Shown: positions 43,182 to 51,415 of the stretch, one piece after another | How the letters are laid out: every line of letters starts with the position of its first letter | How positions within the stretch are numbered: the stretch's first letter is position 1 | DNA from: UBA2030 sp049969475 | GTDB lineage: Bacteria; Bacteroidota; Bacteroidia; Bacteroidales; TTA-H9 | Length of the DNA stretch: 64,000 nucleotides | Reading direction: 5' to 3' | NCBI GenBank assembly: GCA_049969475.1 | Contig: JBMFOU010000003.1 | Span: forward strand, 62,001 to 126,000 | Program-made: the position numbers and the translations under genes | Notes under the pieces: generated by a model | What the model saw: only the letters and a program-made list of their open reading frames with translations | Told to the model about the DNA's origin: nothing | Databases searched by the model: none

Positions 43182-45878
43182 TCAAAAGACATTAAATTTC
43201 CTGATGAACCAATTTTTGATGGCTTGAGTAAGGGCGGCATATGATATCAGAATAAGTATCAGGAATAAGAAATAGATAGGAGGCAGAGGCTGCATGCCCA
43301 GTATGGAGGCTGCAGGACTGAAAGGAATATAAATGCCTATCAGCATAATAAATGCAGTTAGCAGCACTACAGGAGGGGTAGCCCAACTCTCAATAAATGG
43401 AATCCGGCGTGTACGTATCAGGTGCACAATAAGCGTTTGCGACAACAAACCTTCAACAAACCAACCGGATTGAAAAAGAGATTGCTTTTCAGGAGTGTTG
43501 GCGCCAAAAAAGTAAAACATCAGAAAAAAAGTAACATAATCGAACACACTGCTGATAGGACCAAAAAAGAGAATAAATTTAGTGAGGAAAGAAGCATCCC
43601 ACTGTTGGGGTTTATTAATGTATTCTTCATCGACCCGATCCCAAGGAATAGTAGTTTGAGAAATGTCGTAAAGGAGATTCTGGAGCAGGAGTTGGGCGGG
43701 TAGCATAGGAAGGAAGGGGAGGAAAACACTGGCTCCAAGCATACTAAACATGTTGCCAAAATTGCTGCTGGTAGTCATCTTAATGTATTTCAAAATGTTA
43801 CCAAAGGTTCTGCGTCCGTAAACCACCCCTTTCCTCAAAACATTCAGATCGTTTTCAAGCAGAATAATATCAGCGCTTTCTTTGGCGATATCAGTGGCCG
43901 TATCGACAGAAATACCCACATCGGCATTTTTAAGTGCGCCGGCATCATTAATACCATCACCCAGGAAACCCACCGTGTGGCCTTTAGCCTGCAGCACTTT
44001 TACAATGCGCATTTTTTGCAAAGGGCTCAGCTTAGCAAAAACACTGATGCGGTCGATGCGTTCAATCAGTTCTTCATCGGAGAGGGCATCCAAATCGGGG
44101 CCCAATATTATACCATCTAACGGAATACCAACATCCTTACATACCTTTTTAGTAACCAGTTCATTATCACCTGTAAGCACCTTAATATCAACACCCAGCT
44201 GATGCAGCCTTTGAATAGCTTCAGGGGCTGAGGGTTTAGCAGGGTCAAGAAAACCTATTAGGCCGGCCACAATAAGATTACTTTCGTCAGCGACAGTATA
44301 GTTAGCTCCGCGAGGTTCGAATTCACGAACTGCCAGCAAAAGCACCCGCATTCCATCTTCATTCATTTTGCGGGCCTCGGTTAGAATAAGTTGGCGGGTT
44401 TTTTCGTCGAGGGGGACAATTTCGTCGGTAAAAATCTGCAACTGACGATCCTCACCCGGATCGTAGGCCCGGTTGCATACCTGCAGCATTTCTTCAACGG
44501 CACCTTTGCAAATTAGCAGATGACGGCCATCCGTCTTTCGCAACACCACCGAGAGCCTTCGTCGCATAAAATCGAAAGGAATTTCATCAATCTTTTCATA
44601 CTCACGCTCCACCTTAAGTTCTTCTTTCAGTTCGGCATGCGAAAGGATGGCCCTGTCGAGTAAGCTTTTCACCCCGGTTTGATGATAGCTATTAAGGAAA
44701 GCCCAGCTTAGTATCTCATCGTCTTCTTCTCCCAGAATATTAACATGCCGCTCAAGCACTACCTGGTCAAGGGTTAGAGTACCCGTTTTATCGGTGCATA
44801 GCACATCCATGGCCCCGATGTTCTGGATAGAATTCAGACGTTTAATGATTACTTTGTACTTGCTCATCTTGACGGCACCCTTTGCCAGATTGGCTGTAAC
44901 AAGCATGGGCAGCATTTCGGGAGTCAATCCCACGGCGACAGCTATAGCAAAAAGCAAGGCTTCAAGCCAGTCGTGTTTAGCCAAACCATTAATCACAAAA
45001 ATAAGCGGCACCATCACGAGCATAAACCTGATAAGCAACAGGCTCACGCGATTAATTCCCTTGTCGAAATTAGTTTCTACCCGCTTACCTGATATGGTTT
45101 TGCTGAGAGCACCAAAAAAAGTATTTGCACCTGTGTGAAGAACCACCGCCAGGGCTGAACCACTCACCACATTAGTACCCATCATACAGATGTTTTGTAA
45201 ATCGAAAGATGAGCGGTTGGCGGATTCCCTATCCGGTTGGTCGGTTTTTTCAACGGGAATGGACTCTCCCGTGAGCATTGCCTGGTTGATAAAAAGGTCT
45301 TTGGCCTGTAGGATGCGGCAATCGGCTGGAATCATATCGCCAGCCGAAAGATGAATGATATCACCGGGCACCAGTTCGGTAAAATCAATATCCACCTTGC
45401 CCACTTCTCGCCGAAAAACTGTAGCTTTATTGGTAACCATGCCTTTAAGCTTCTGGGCAGCCAGGTTGCTCCGGTATTCCTGTACAAAGCGGAGGATTAC
45501 ACTGATGAAAACCATGACCGATACCACGCCTATGGTCTTGTAATCCCGCTCCTCCGGACTCACTAATAAAACGTCAATGATAAACGAAACCAGGGCAATA
45601 AGCACCAGAATACCGATAAATGGATTGATAAATGCAGAAAGCAACTGGCGAAACCAGGAAGGGGCTTCTTCCTGCTTAACGGTATTGGCGCCAAACTCCC
45701 TGAGACGACTCTCGACCTGTTCTGCCGTTAGCCCTGAAAAATCGGAATCTAATTCCTCAAGGACTTGCTCCTTCGATAAGGCAGCAAAACGCTTGAGTGC
45801 GTCGCCGATAATTTTCTCAAAATTGTTTCCATTGCTGCGTACTACAGCCCGTAACTTCGACCTGATTTTTTTGTTCAT
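43182..45878 (-). CDS. mgtA: Magnesium-transporting P-type ATPase MgtA
   Basis: P3B-type ATPase that imports magnesium when it is scarce. The 898-aa length is standard. Features: N-terminal cytoplasmic LDSDFSGLTAEQVESRLREFGANTV (cation ATPase N domain), actuator motif LTGESIPVEK, phosphorylation site CTDKTGTLT with Asp363, KGAVEEML in the nucleotide-binding domain, the hinge GDGINDAGALKNADVGI and about ten transmembrane helices, with SNFGNMFSMLGASVFLPFLPM typical of MgtA/MgtB. The start ATG is preceded at a 6-nt distance by a near-perfect Shine-Dalgarno AGGAGGT, rare in this phylum, held in an 11-bp hairpin. The leader is described separately. CorA is encoded 7 kb away. Confidence 0.95.
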   Translation of the reverse strand: MNKKIRSKLRAVVRSNGNNFEKIIGDALKRFAALSKEQVLEELDSDFSGLTAEQVESRLREFGANTVKQEEAPSWFRQLLSAFINPFIGILVLIALVSFIIDVLLVSPEERDYKTIGVVSVMVFISVILRFVQEYRSNLAAQKLKGMVTNKATVFRREVGKVDIDFTELVPGDIIHLSAGDMIPADCRILQAKDLFINQAMLTGESIPVEKTDQPDRESANRSSFDLQNICMMGTNVVSGSALAVVLHTGANTFFGALSKTISGKRVETNFDKGINRVSLLLIRFMLVMVPLIFVINGLAKHDWLEALLFAIAVAVGLTPEMLPMLVTANLAKGAVKMSKYKVIIKRLNSIQNIGAMDVLCTDKTGTLTLDQVVLERHVNILGEEDDEILSWAFLNSYHQTGVKSLLDRAILSHAELKEELKVEREYEKIDEIPFDFMRRRLSVVLRKTDGRHLLICKGAVEEMLQVCNRAYDPGEDRQLQIFTDEIVPLDEKTRQLILTEARKMNEDGMRVLLLAVREFEPRGANYTVADESNLIVAGLIGFLDPAKPSAPEAIQRLHQLGVDIKVLTGDNELVTKKVCKDVGIPLDGIILGPDLDALSDEELIERIDRISVFAKLSPLQKMRIVKVLQAKGHTVGFLGDGINDAGALKNADVGISVDTATDIAKESADIILLENDLNVLRKGVVYGRRTFGNILKYIKMTTSSNFGNMFSMLGASVFLPFLPMLPAQLLLQNLLYDISQTTIPWDRVDEEYINKPQQWDASFLTKFILFFGPISSVFDYVTFFLMFYFFGANTPEKQSLFQSGWFVEGLLSQTLIVHLIRTRRIPFIESWATPPVVLLTAFIMLIGIYIPFSPAASILGMQPLPPIYFLFLILILISYAALTQAIKNWFIRKFNVF

Positions 45879-46012
45879 ACACGTACCTCCTTTCGGCCAC
45901 TTCGCAGGAGGTACGTAAACGACCCCCTACATAGCTCTTTTAGCCAGTTCTACAATAAATTGTCTAGAGTAGGGGTCATCAATCATAGTTGAAAAAATTC
46001 TCGATTTTTTGC
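45879..46012 (-). promoter_or_regulatory. Structured mgtA leader, candidate regulatory RNA
   Basis: About 134 nt of untranslated leader between a predicted start site near 46012 and the mgtA ATG. It contains two elements. An upstream closed domain (45921-45977) has a 9-bp closing stem GACCCCTAC / GTAGGGGGTC with one bulged G, enclosing two small hairpins (ACAA-TTTA-TTGT and GGCT-AAAAG-AGCT), drawable as a three-way junction. Downstream is the hairpin at 45881-45916 that hides the Shine-Dalgarno. The 3' strand of the first stem (GGGGGT) can alternatively pair with the ACCTCC that covers the Shine-Dalgarno, which would make a switch. It does not resemble the M-box or yybP-ykoY consensus as I remember them. 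Confidence 0.6.
45881..45916 (-). promoter_or_regulatory. Hairpin sequestering the mgtA Shine-Dalgarno
   Basis: Perfect 11-bp inverted repeat: on the minus strand ACGTACCTCCT (45916-45906) pairs with AGGAGGTACGT (45891-45881) around a 14-nt loop. The 3' arm contains AGGAGGT ending 6 nt before the ATG, so the hairpin hides the ribosome binding site. It is not followed by a T-run, so it is not a terminator. Confidence 0.85.
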
Positions 46013-46017
46013 GGCAG

Positions 46018-46025
46018 CAAAGATA
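46018..46025 (-). promoter_or_regulatory. -7 promoter box for mgtA
   Basis: Minus-strand TATCTTTG followed by C; TTTG lies 17 nt upstream (46046-46043), slightly short of the usual 19. It predicts initiation near 46012. Confidence 0.55.
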
Positions 46026-46058
46026 GATATTTAAATTAAAAACAAATAATGCTAACAT

Positions 46059-47336
46059 TTAACCTACAATCACCAGGAAATAATTCTTCTTACCTTTTTG
46101 CACGAGTATGTATCGGCCTTGCAGTAGGAAAGAAGTGTCAATGGTAGTTTCTTCGGTGATGCGGTTTTTGTTAATGCTAACCCCACCGTCCTTCATCATT
46201 CGGCGGGCTTCGCCCTTAGACGGGAATATTTGGGTTTGCACAGCCAGAAAGTCAGCAGCAGGAATACCCCTTTCGAGTTCGGTACGTGCCAGGTTATATT
46301 GCGGAACTCCTTCAAACACGCTAAGCAGGGTGGCTTCGTCGAGACGACTAAGCATTTCGGTTGTACCCCGGCCAAAAAGTATTTCGGATGCTTCTACTGC
46401 AGCCTGATAGTCTGCTTCGGAGTGTACCCTGATGGTGATATCTTTGGCCAGTGCCTTTTGCAGAATGCGCTGGTGGGGTGCTTTGTTGTGCTCTTCAATC
46501 AGGGCTTCAATCTCTTCCTTCTCCAGCGTGGTGAAAATACGGATAAAGTTGGCTGCATCTTCATCGGCAGTGTTTATCCAATACTGATAAAAAGCATACG
46601 GGGTGGTTTTGCGGGGATCGAGCCATAGGGCGCCGGCCGCTGTTTTACCAAATTTGGTTCCATCGGCTTTTTTCAGCAAAGGAGTGGTCAGGGCAAAGGC
46701 TTCACCTCCATCTTTGCGGCGTATGAGTTCAGTGCCTGTTACGATGTTTCCCCATTGGTCGCTGCCACCCATTTGCAAACGGCAACCCATGTTTTTATAG
46801 AGCCAATAAAAATCGTAACCCTGCACGAGTTGGTAAGAAAACTCGGTGAACGACATACCGTTTTCGAGCCGCTTTTGCACCGAATCTTTGGCCAGCATAT
46901 AATTAACGGTAATGTGCTTACCTATATCGCGGATAAAATCGAGGAATTCGAAGCCCTTAAACCAGTCGTAATTGTTAACCATGATGGCTGCATTGCCGGG
47001 GGCATCAAAGTCAATAAACTTCTCGAGTTGTTTTTTAATGCCTGCCAAATTAAATTCCAATTGCTCGCGGGTGAGCAGGTTGCGTTCTTCGCTTTTTCCT
47101 GAAGGATCTCCTACCATGCCAGTGGCCCCTCCCACCAGGGCAATAGGGATGTGGCCGCAGCGCTGAAAATGGACCAAAGTCATTATTTGTACCAGATGAC
47201 CAATATGCAAGGAATCGGCCGTGGGGTCGAAACCAATGTAACCCCTAGCTGGTCCCTGCATAAGGTATTCCTCAGTACCAGGCATCATGTCGTGAACCAT
47301 GCCCCTCCAGCGAAGTTCTTCAACAAAGTTTTTCAT
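46059..47336 (-). CDS. tyrS: Tyrosyl-tRNA synthetase
   Basis: Class I synthetase charging tRNA-Tyr. The ATG at 47336 gives 425 aa and begins MKNFVEELRWRGMVHDM, as the family does; a longer in-frame extension lies upstream of the probable transcription start. The HIGH motif is in FDPTADSLHIGHLVQ (about 39-53); KFGKTAAG is the KMSKS equivalent (about 235); the C-terminal S4 domain contains the RRMMKDGGVSINKNRI segment. A -7 box lies 86 nt upstream on the minus strand. It is divergent from the epimerase-like gene. No T-box or other tRNA-sensing element was seen. Confidence 0.96.
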   Translation of the reverse strand: MKNFVEELRWRGMVHDMMPGTEEYLMQGPARGYIGFDPTADSLHIGHLVQIMTLVHFQRCGHIPIALVGGATGMVGDPSGKSEERNLLTREQLEFNLAGIKKQLEKFIDFDAPGNAAIMVNNYDWFKGFEFLDFIRDIGKHITVNYMLAKDSVQKRLENGMSFTEFSYQLVQGYDFYWLYKNMGCRLQMGGSDQWGNIVTGTELIRRKDGGEAFALTTPLLKKADGTKFGKTAAGALWLDPRKTTPYAFYQYWINTADEDAANFIRIFTTLEKEEIEALIEEHNKAPHQRILQKALAKDITIRVHSEADYQAAVEASEILFGRGTTEMLSRLDEATLLSVFEGVPQYNLARTELERGIPAADFLAVQTQIFPSKGEARRMMKDGGVSINKNRITEETTIDTSFLLQGRYILVQKGKKNYFLVIVG

Positions 47337-47421
47337 TAACATAAATTTTTTGAAAAGTGAAAGCAACTGCTCCCCTTCAGGCCGGTCAGGTAATTCCCGA
47401 TTCCTAATGGGCAACGGGGTG

Positions 47422-47429
47422 CAAAAATA
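47422..47429 (-). promoter_or_regulatory. -7 promoter box for tyrS
   Basis: Minus-strand TATTTTTG followed by C, about 86 nt before the tyrS ATG; supports the downstream start codon. Confidence 0.45.
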
Positions 47430-47458
47430 CAACCTTATCCTCAATGGCTGCAAATACC

Positions 47459-47466
47459 TAATTTTG
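47459..47466 (+). promoter_or_regulatory. -7 promoter box for 47472-48482, very close to the start codon
   Basis: TAATTTTG at 47459-47466 is only 5 nt before the ATG at 47472. If used, the transcript would be leaderless or nearly so. The -33 element is weak. Confidence 0.4.
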
Positions 47467-47471
47467 TGGCC

Positions 47472-48482
47472 ATGATACTTGTTACAGGAAGCAACGGATT
47501 AGTAGGCTCGCACATCCTCCTCGAACTGCTGACGCAGGGAGCTGAAGTAAAAGCGCTGGTGCGCAGCGATAGGGCCATCACCCAGATACGCCGTACCCTC
47601 TCTTTGTATAGAGACGATGCTGACACACTTATTTCCCGAATAACATTTGCTGAAGGAGATGTAAACGATATCCCCTCACTGGAGAAGGCTTTTGAAGGAG
47701 TGAAGGCCGTATGCCACTGCGCGGCTATTGTCTCTTTCCATCCCCGCGACAAAGAGGCTTTGCTCAGAGTAAATGTGGAAGGCACCGCCCATGTAGTCAA
47801 TCTGGCTTTGCACACAGGGGTTGAAAAGTTTTGTCATATAAGTAGCATTGCTGTGCTGGGCGAAAAACCAGGAGAAACCATTAAGGAGGATCCTCTATTC
47901 GACAGCATGCCCAAAGGCACCTGGTATGCCCGTAGCAAATTTATGGCCGAAAGAGAGGTATGGAGGGGCATAGAAGAAGGTTTGCCGGCAGTCATACTTA
48001 ATCCATCTGTCATACTGGGCCCGGGTGATTGGACGCGCGGCAGCTCGCAACTTTTTACGCTGGTTTATAAAGGTTTAAAATTCTATGCCGACGGGGTTAC
48101 CGGATATGTGGATGTGAGAGATGTGGCCAGGGCCGCCGCTATGGCGTTGCAAAGCGACGTCATGGGCGAAAGATTTATTCTTAATGGCCAAAATTTAAGT
48201 TTCAAAGATTTGTTTTGGGGTATGGCCGATGCACTGGGGCGACCGCGCCCCAATATCAAGGTTACACGCCCCCTGGCTGAACTGGTATGGCGCCTGAGCT
48301 GGTTGGGCGAAAAACTAACAGGCAAACCCACGGCCATCACCCAAGAAACGGTACGTTCTGCCTTTCAGTTTTATTATTACTCGGCTGAAAAATTTGAAAA
48401 ACGGTTTGGCTTTCATTTCACCCCTATTCAAAAAACTATTGAAGATACAGCCCGTATCTTTCTAAGGGAAAATACGAAATAA
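47472..48482 (+). CDS. NAD-dependent epimerase/dehydratase family protein (extended SDR)
   Basis: A 336-aa Rossmann-fold protein: MILVTGSNGLVGSHILLELL carries the TGxxGxxG nucleotide-binding motif at the N-terminus, followed by DVNDIPSLEKAF, HCAAIVSFHPRD and the active-site pair YARSKFMAE (Tyr-x3-Lys, about 155-159). It belongs to the dihydroflavonol reductase/sterol dehydrogenase-like branch; the substrate is unknown. I start at ATG 47472; a GTG at 47466 is in frame two codons upstream but overlaps the -7 box. It converges on the DUF218 gene. Confidence 0.9.
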   Translation: MILVTGSNGLVGSHILLELLTQGAEVKALVRSDRAITQIRRTLSLYRDDADTLISRITFAEGDVNDIPSLEKAFEGVKAVCHCAAIVSFHPRDKEALLRVNVEGTAHVVNLALHTGVEKFCHISSIAVLGEKPGETIKEDPLFDSMPKGTWYARSKFMAEREVWRGIEEGLPAVILNPSVILGPGDWTRGSSQLFTLVYKGLKFYADGVTGYVDVRDVARAAAMALQSDVMGERFILNGQNLSFKDLFWGMADALGRPRPNIKVTRPLAELVWRLSWLGEKLTGKPTAITQETVRSAFQFYYYSAEKFEKRFGFHFTPIQKTIEDTARIFLRENTK

Positions 48483-48494
48483 TACTTTCTACTA

Positions 48495-49217
48495 TCAAAT
48501 CCAACCTTTCAGCCAATACCAGGCAATGGCTATATATTCCCTCAGGACGGTAATCTCAAGTTTCAGATAGTTCCAGAAATCGTATCTGAGCAAAGGCCAG
48601 TTGTCGGGTGTGGTTTCCAGCACCGAGTCCTTACCATTGGGCAAAAGATGATCGGCCGGTAACTCACTGCTGAACGAGGCCATCGAAGAAACATTACGAA
48701 AACCCAGCTTGCGAAATGTGGCCACACTCCTATAGGTATGCTCCGGAGAGGTAATTACCATGAGGCAACTAGTGGTATCAGATCCCAGCATCTGTTTGAT
48801 ATTCAATGCCTGGCTTCGGGTGTTGATGCCCTTGAGCTCGTACATAATTCTTGTGGAATCGACACCCCGCAGTATCAGTTCACGGGCCATACGCTGTGGG
48901 TGACTATCCTCGAAATACCGAAAATCCACCGGAAGGGCCACTATAACTTTTGCATGGGGAAATTTTCTGGCAGCCAACGCAGTATAATAGCATCGCATGA
49001 GCCCCTCTGGCCCGGGCATACCCCCTGCCCCCATCACAACGATGTATACAGGTTGACATGATTTGTTTCCGGCCTTACCCAGACGGTACCAGGCCCAGAA
49101 AGGCAGGCTCGTGAAACTAAGAACCCCCATGAGCAGCGCCAGGATACCCAGCCCGAAAGTTAAACCCTTCAGAAAAATGAGTATCCTTCTTAACCCGCCC
49201 ACGCTTTTGAATGCCAT
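48495..49217 (-). CDS. DUF218 (YdcF/SanA/ElyC-like) membrane-anchored protein
   Basis: A 240-aa protein with two N-terminal hydrophobic stretches (ILIFLKGLTFGLGILALLMGVLSF) followed by a DUF218 domain: VYIVVMGAGGMPGPEGL (about 52-68), SHPQRMARELILRGVDSTRI and SPEHTYRSVATFRKLGF, equivalent to the conserved ThrSxxHxxRa segment. SanA and ElyC act in envelope barrier function, but the biochemical activity is not settled. It is the last of three minus-strand genes (EamA exporter, YhhQ, this) that are spaced by 60 nt each. Confidence 0.87.
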   Translation of the reverse strand: MAFKSVGGLRRILIFLKGLTFGLGILALLMGVLSFTSLPFWAWYRLGKAGNKSCQPVYIVVMGAGGMPGPEGLMRCYYTALAARKFPHAKVIVALPVDFRYFEDSHPQRMARELILRGVDSTRIMYELKGINTRSQALNIKQMLGSDTTSCLMVITSPEHTYRSVATFRKLGFRNVSSMASFSSELPADHLLPNGKDSVLETTPDNWPLLRYDFWNYLKLEITVLREYIAIAWYWLKGWI

Positions 49218-49276
49218 GCTACTATAGTTGACATCACAAAAGTAAAGAAACCGTCCGGCATGCCCGCATTATTCTC

Positions 49277-50071
49277 TCATTCACCTCTCGATTCATGCAT
49301 GGCAATGAGGCGTGCAGATTCCTCTTTACCCAGCCACGCATCCACAAGATAATGAATTACATACAAAAGCGGAGTTAATGCAATGGCTAATACAATTTTA
49401 TAGAAATATTGCACAATCGCTACCCGTATTACCTGGTCGAGACTCCAATTGCCGAAGAGGTAAAAAGCAATGGTGAGAATGACGAAAGTATCGATAAGCT
49501 GCGAAATAACCGTGCTACCCGTAGCGCGAAGCCACAGCCAGCGATGACCGGTTAATCTTCGGATATAGATAAAAGTACTTACATCGATGAGCTGACTGAT
49601 GAGAAATGCCGTTAGCGAGCCTATGGTGATGCCCACACCCTGCAGAAAAATTGCGCGATATGCATAATTGATGTCGAAAGGATTGCCCGAAGGATCGGCA
49701 CTATTGAGCTGAAGCCAAAAACCGGCAGGTGGCAGAAGGGTACCCAACCAGACCACAAAAAAACCATAGGCCAGCAATCCTGCCGTAAGAAAACTGACAA
49801 AACGCACCCCTTTACGACCAAAATATTCGTTCAAAATGTCGGAGAAAACGAATACAAAGGGCCAGATAAGCACCCCCACACTCATATTGAAATCCAGTCC
49901 CAGATGACTGACCAGCCAGGCCTGAGTTTCTTCAGAAAATAAAAGTTGGGCAACAGAGAAAATTTTTACGCCAATAAACTCCGCCACCATGGCGTGTGTC
50001 AGAAATATGGCAGAGAGGAACACAAAAAGAAGAGCGCTTTTCCTTTGGCTATCTGATAAGTTTTCGAACAT
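49277..50071 (-). CDS. YhhQ family queuosine precursor transporter
   Basis: Integral membrane protein of 264 aa that takes up queuosine precursors (preQ0/preQ1) in characterised bacteria. Family features: LTHAMVAEFIGVKIF, SVGVLIWPFVFVFSDILNEYFGRKGVRFVSF (about 60-90) with the FxxSDIxNEYFG motif, and LRATGSTVISQLIDTFVIL near 190. About six to seven hydrophobic segments can be counted. No queuosine synthesis gene is in the window, and no preQ1 riboswitch was seen upstream. It lies 60 nt after the EamA gene on the same strand. Confidence 0.93.
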   Translation of the reverse strand: MFENLSDSQRKSALLFVFLSAIFLTHAMVAEFIGVKIFSVAQLLFSEETQAWLVSHLGLDFNMSVGVLIWPFVFVFSDILNEYFGRKGVRFVSFLTAGLLAYGFFVVWLGTLLPPAGFWLQLNSADPSGNPFDINYAYRAIFLQGVGITIGSLTAFLISQLIDVSTFIYIRRLTGHRWLWLRATGSTVISQLIDTFVILTIAFYLFGNWSLDQVIRVAIVQYFYKIVLAIALTPLLYVIHYLVDAWLGKEESARLIAMHESRGE

Positions 50072-50131
50072 GGGGATGAGGTTAGGTTTTCCCCCAACAA
50101 ACGGAAGGTAAAAAAGTTTGGTTTTAAAGAC

Positions 50132-51019
50132 TTACAAAAAGAAGAGAGAAGCCCCTGCCACACTAATAATAGCACCCAAAATCTCCCTCGTGGTAATTTT
50201 TTGTTTAAAAATTAATGCAGAAGGGATAAGAATAAGCACTGGTGTAAGACCCATGAGGGTAGAAGCTATTCCCGCCTGGGTTTTTTGTATGGCCATCAAT
50301 GAAAAAGAAACGCCCAGAAACGGCCCCAGAATAGAGCCCAGCACCAATGCCCGCATACCCTTTTTATCCTTAATACTCGCCTCGATTTGCCACCAGTGCG
50401 ATCTAAAAAGCACAATGACAAGAAAACCCGCAATACCAGCAATAATCCGAATTTGGGTGGCAGCAAAAGGGTTGTAGCTTCCCATGCCATATTTACTCAG
50501 AATGAGCCCTGTGGCCTGACCCAATGCCCCTGCCATTGCATACAAGATCCCTCGTAGGGGAAAATTAAACCGAGGCCTTCCATTTCCATTACTTACGTCG
50601 AGAATCACTAACGCTATTCCACTCATGGTGAGTAGCATTCCCAGTACATTTTTCAGCGACATCACCTCGCCCAATACCAACCATCCGATAAAGGCCGTGA
50701 TGGGGGGAACCAAGGTCTGAATTAACATGGTGGTTCGTGCCCCCATAACACGAAAAGCGCTAAAAAGAAAAAAATCACCAAAAACAAAACCAGCAAGGCC
50801 TGAAAGCAGAAGCCATATCCAGGCATGCCATCCTGCATCAGTTGGGAAAGGCAAACCCCGGTAAAGCGCGTTAAATATCAATAGGTAAACAAAAGCCAAC
50901 GATAAACGTAAAAAGTTGACAGTAAGCGAACCCAGGCGTTTGCTGGCAATTTCGAAAGCCAGGGCTGTACCAGTCCATAGAAAAGCGGTAAATAAAGCGG
51001 CTAGTTCCCCCCAGAGCAT
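50132..51019 (-). CDS. EamA/DMT family permease
   Basis: A 295-aa membrane protein with ten hydrophobic helices in two EamA repeats (WGELAALFTAFLWTGTALAFEIASKRLG... at the start, FPLRGILYAMAGALGQATGLILSKYGM at about 150). The helix-end motif EVMSLKNVLGMLLTMSGIALVI is typical of the first repeat. Members export metabolites such as amino acids, but the substrate cannot be predicted. It is the first gene of a likely three-gene minus-strand unit with a promoter at 51048-51079. Confidence 0.9.
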   Translation of the reverse strand: MLWGELAALFTAFLWTGTALAFEIASKRLGSLTVNFLRLSLAFVYLLIFNALYRGLPFPTDAGWHAWIWLLLSGLAGFVFGDFFLFSAFRVMGARTTMLIQTLVPPITAFIGWLVLGEVMSLKNVLGMLLTMSGIALVILDVSNGNGRPRFNFPLRGILYAMAGALGQATGLILSKYGMGSYNPFAATQIRIIAGIAGFLVIVLFRSHWWQIEASIKDKKGMRALVLGSILGPFLGVSFSLMAIQKTQAGIASTLMGLTPVLILIPSALIFKQKITTREILGAIISVAGASLFFL

Positions 51020-51047
51020 GTAAATAAAAGGTTGGCAAAAAGAGCCG

Positions 51048-51079
51048 CAAAATTACCGGAATTTTATCTTGTATCTCAA
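51048..51079 (-). promoter_or_regulatory. Promoter of the EamA-YhhQ-DUF218 unit
   Basis: Minus strand TTG (51079-51077), 21 nt, TAATTTTG (51055-51048), 28 nt before the EamA ATG. Confidence 0.6.
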
Positions 51080-51286
51080 GGGAAGTAACCACCAGGAACA
51101 TTTTGAGGCAGTATCCTTCTTTAAAAGTCAAAAAATCAATGGCATTTACCCTTACTTATTCAGTGTCATGAAAAACAAATCATCGGGTGTAACCTTCAGG
51201 CTTTCCGCTCTGTTATATTTACAAAGAAAGCTTGAGATGGTTGTAAGGTATAGTCGGATATAATTTTTGATATCAGGAGCTATTTA
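51080..51286. other. Intergenic stretch, nothing convincing
   Basis: A 64-codon plus-strand frame (51069-51263) crosses this stretch, but it overlaps the EamA promoter, shows no recognisable motif and reads like chance; I do not call it a gene. Confidence 0.5.
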
Positions 51287-51382
51287 AAGATACAAATAAA
51301 TTCCTCTATTTTTGGCTGCAAAACCTATACACTGACCAGGTTCTGCATTTTAAGATATAAATAAATTCCTCTATTTTTGGCT
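51287..51382 (+). repeat. Duplicated 31-bp promoter segment
   Basis: Two direct copies, 51287-51317 and 51352-51382, identical at 30 of 31 positions and spaced 65 nt apart. Each carries the -7 box TATTTTTG (51307-51314 and 51372-51379) and ends in GGCT. The second copy lies 37 nt before the gene's ATG. The intervening 34 nt is not similar to the sequence upstream of copy 1, so only the promoter part is duplicated or has been conserved. Confidence 0.75.
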
Positions 51383-51415
51383 AACCCTGCCGATAGACCC
51401 CTAAATCCGCCTTTC

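Noticed and set aside
43168..43183. AT-only palindrome at the mgtA stop
   Set aside because: Too AT-rich and no T-run context to support a terminator.
51069..51263. 64-codon plus-strand frame in the EamA intergenic region
   Set aside because: Overlaps the EamA promoter, lacks any start signal and any recognisable motif.
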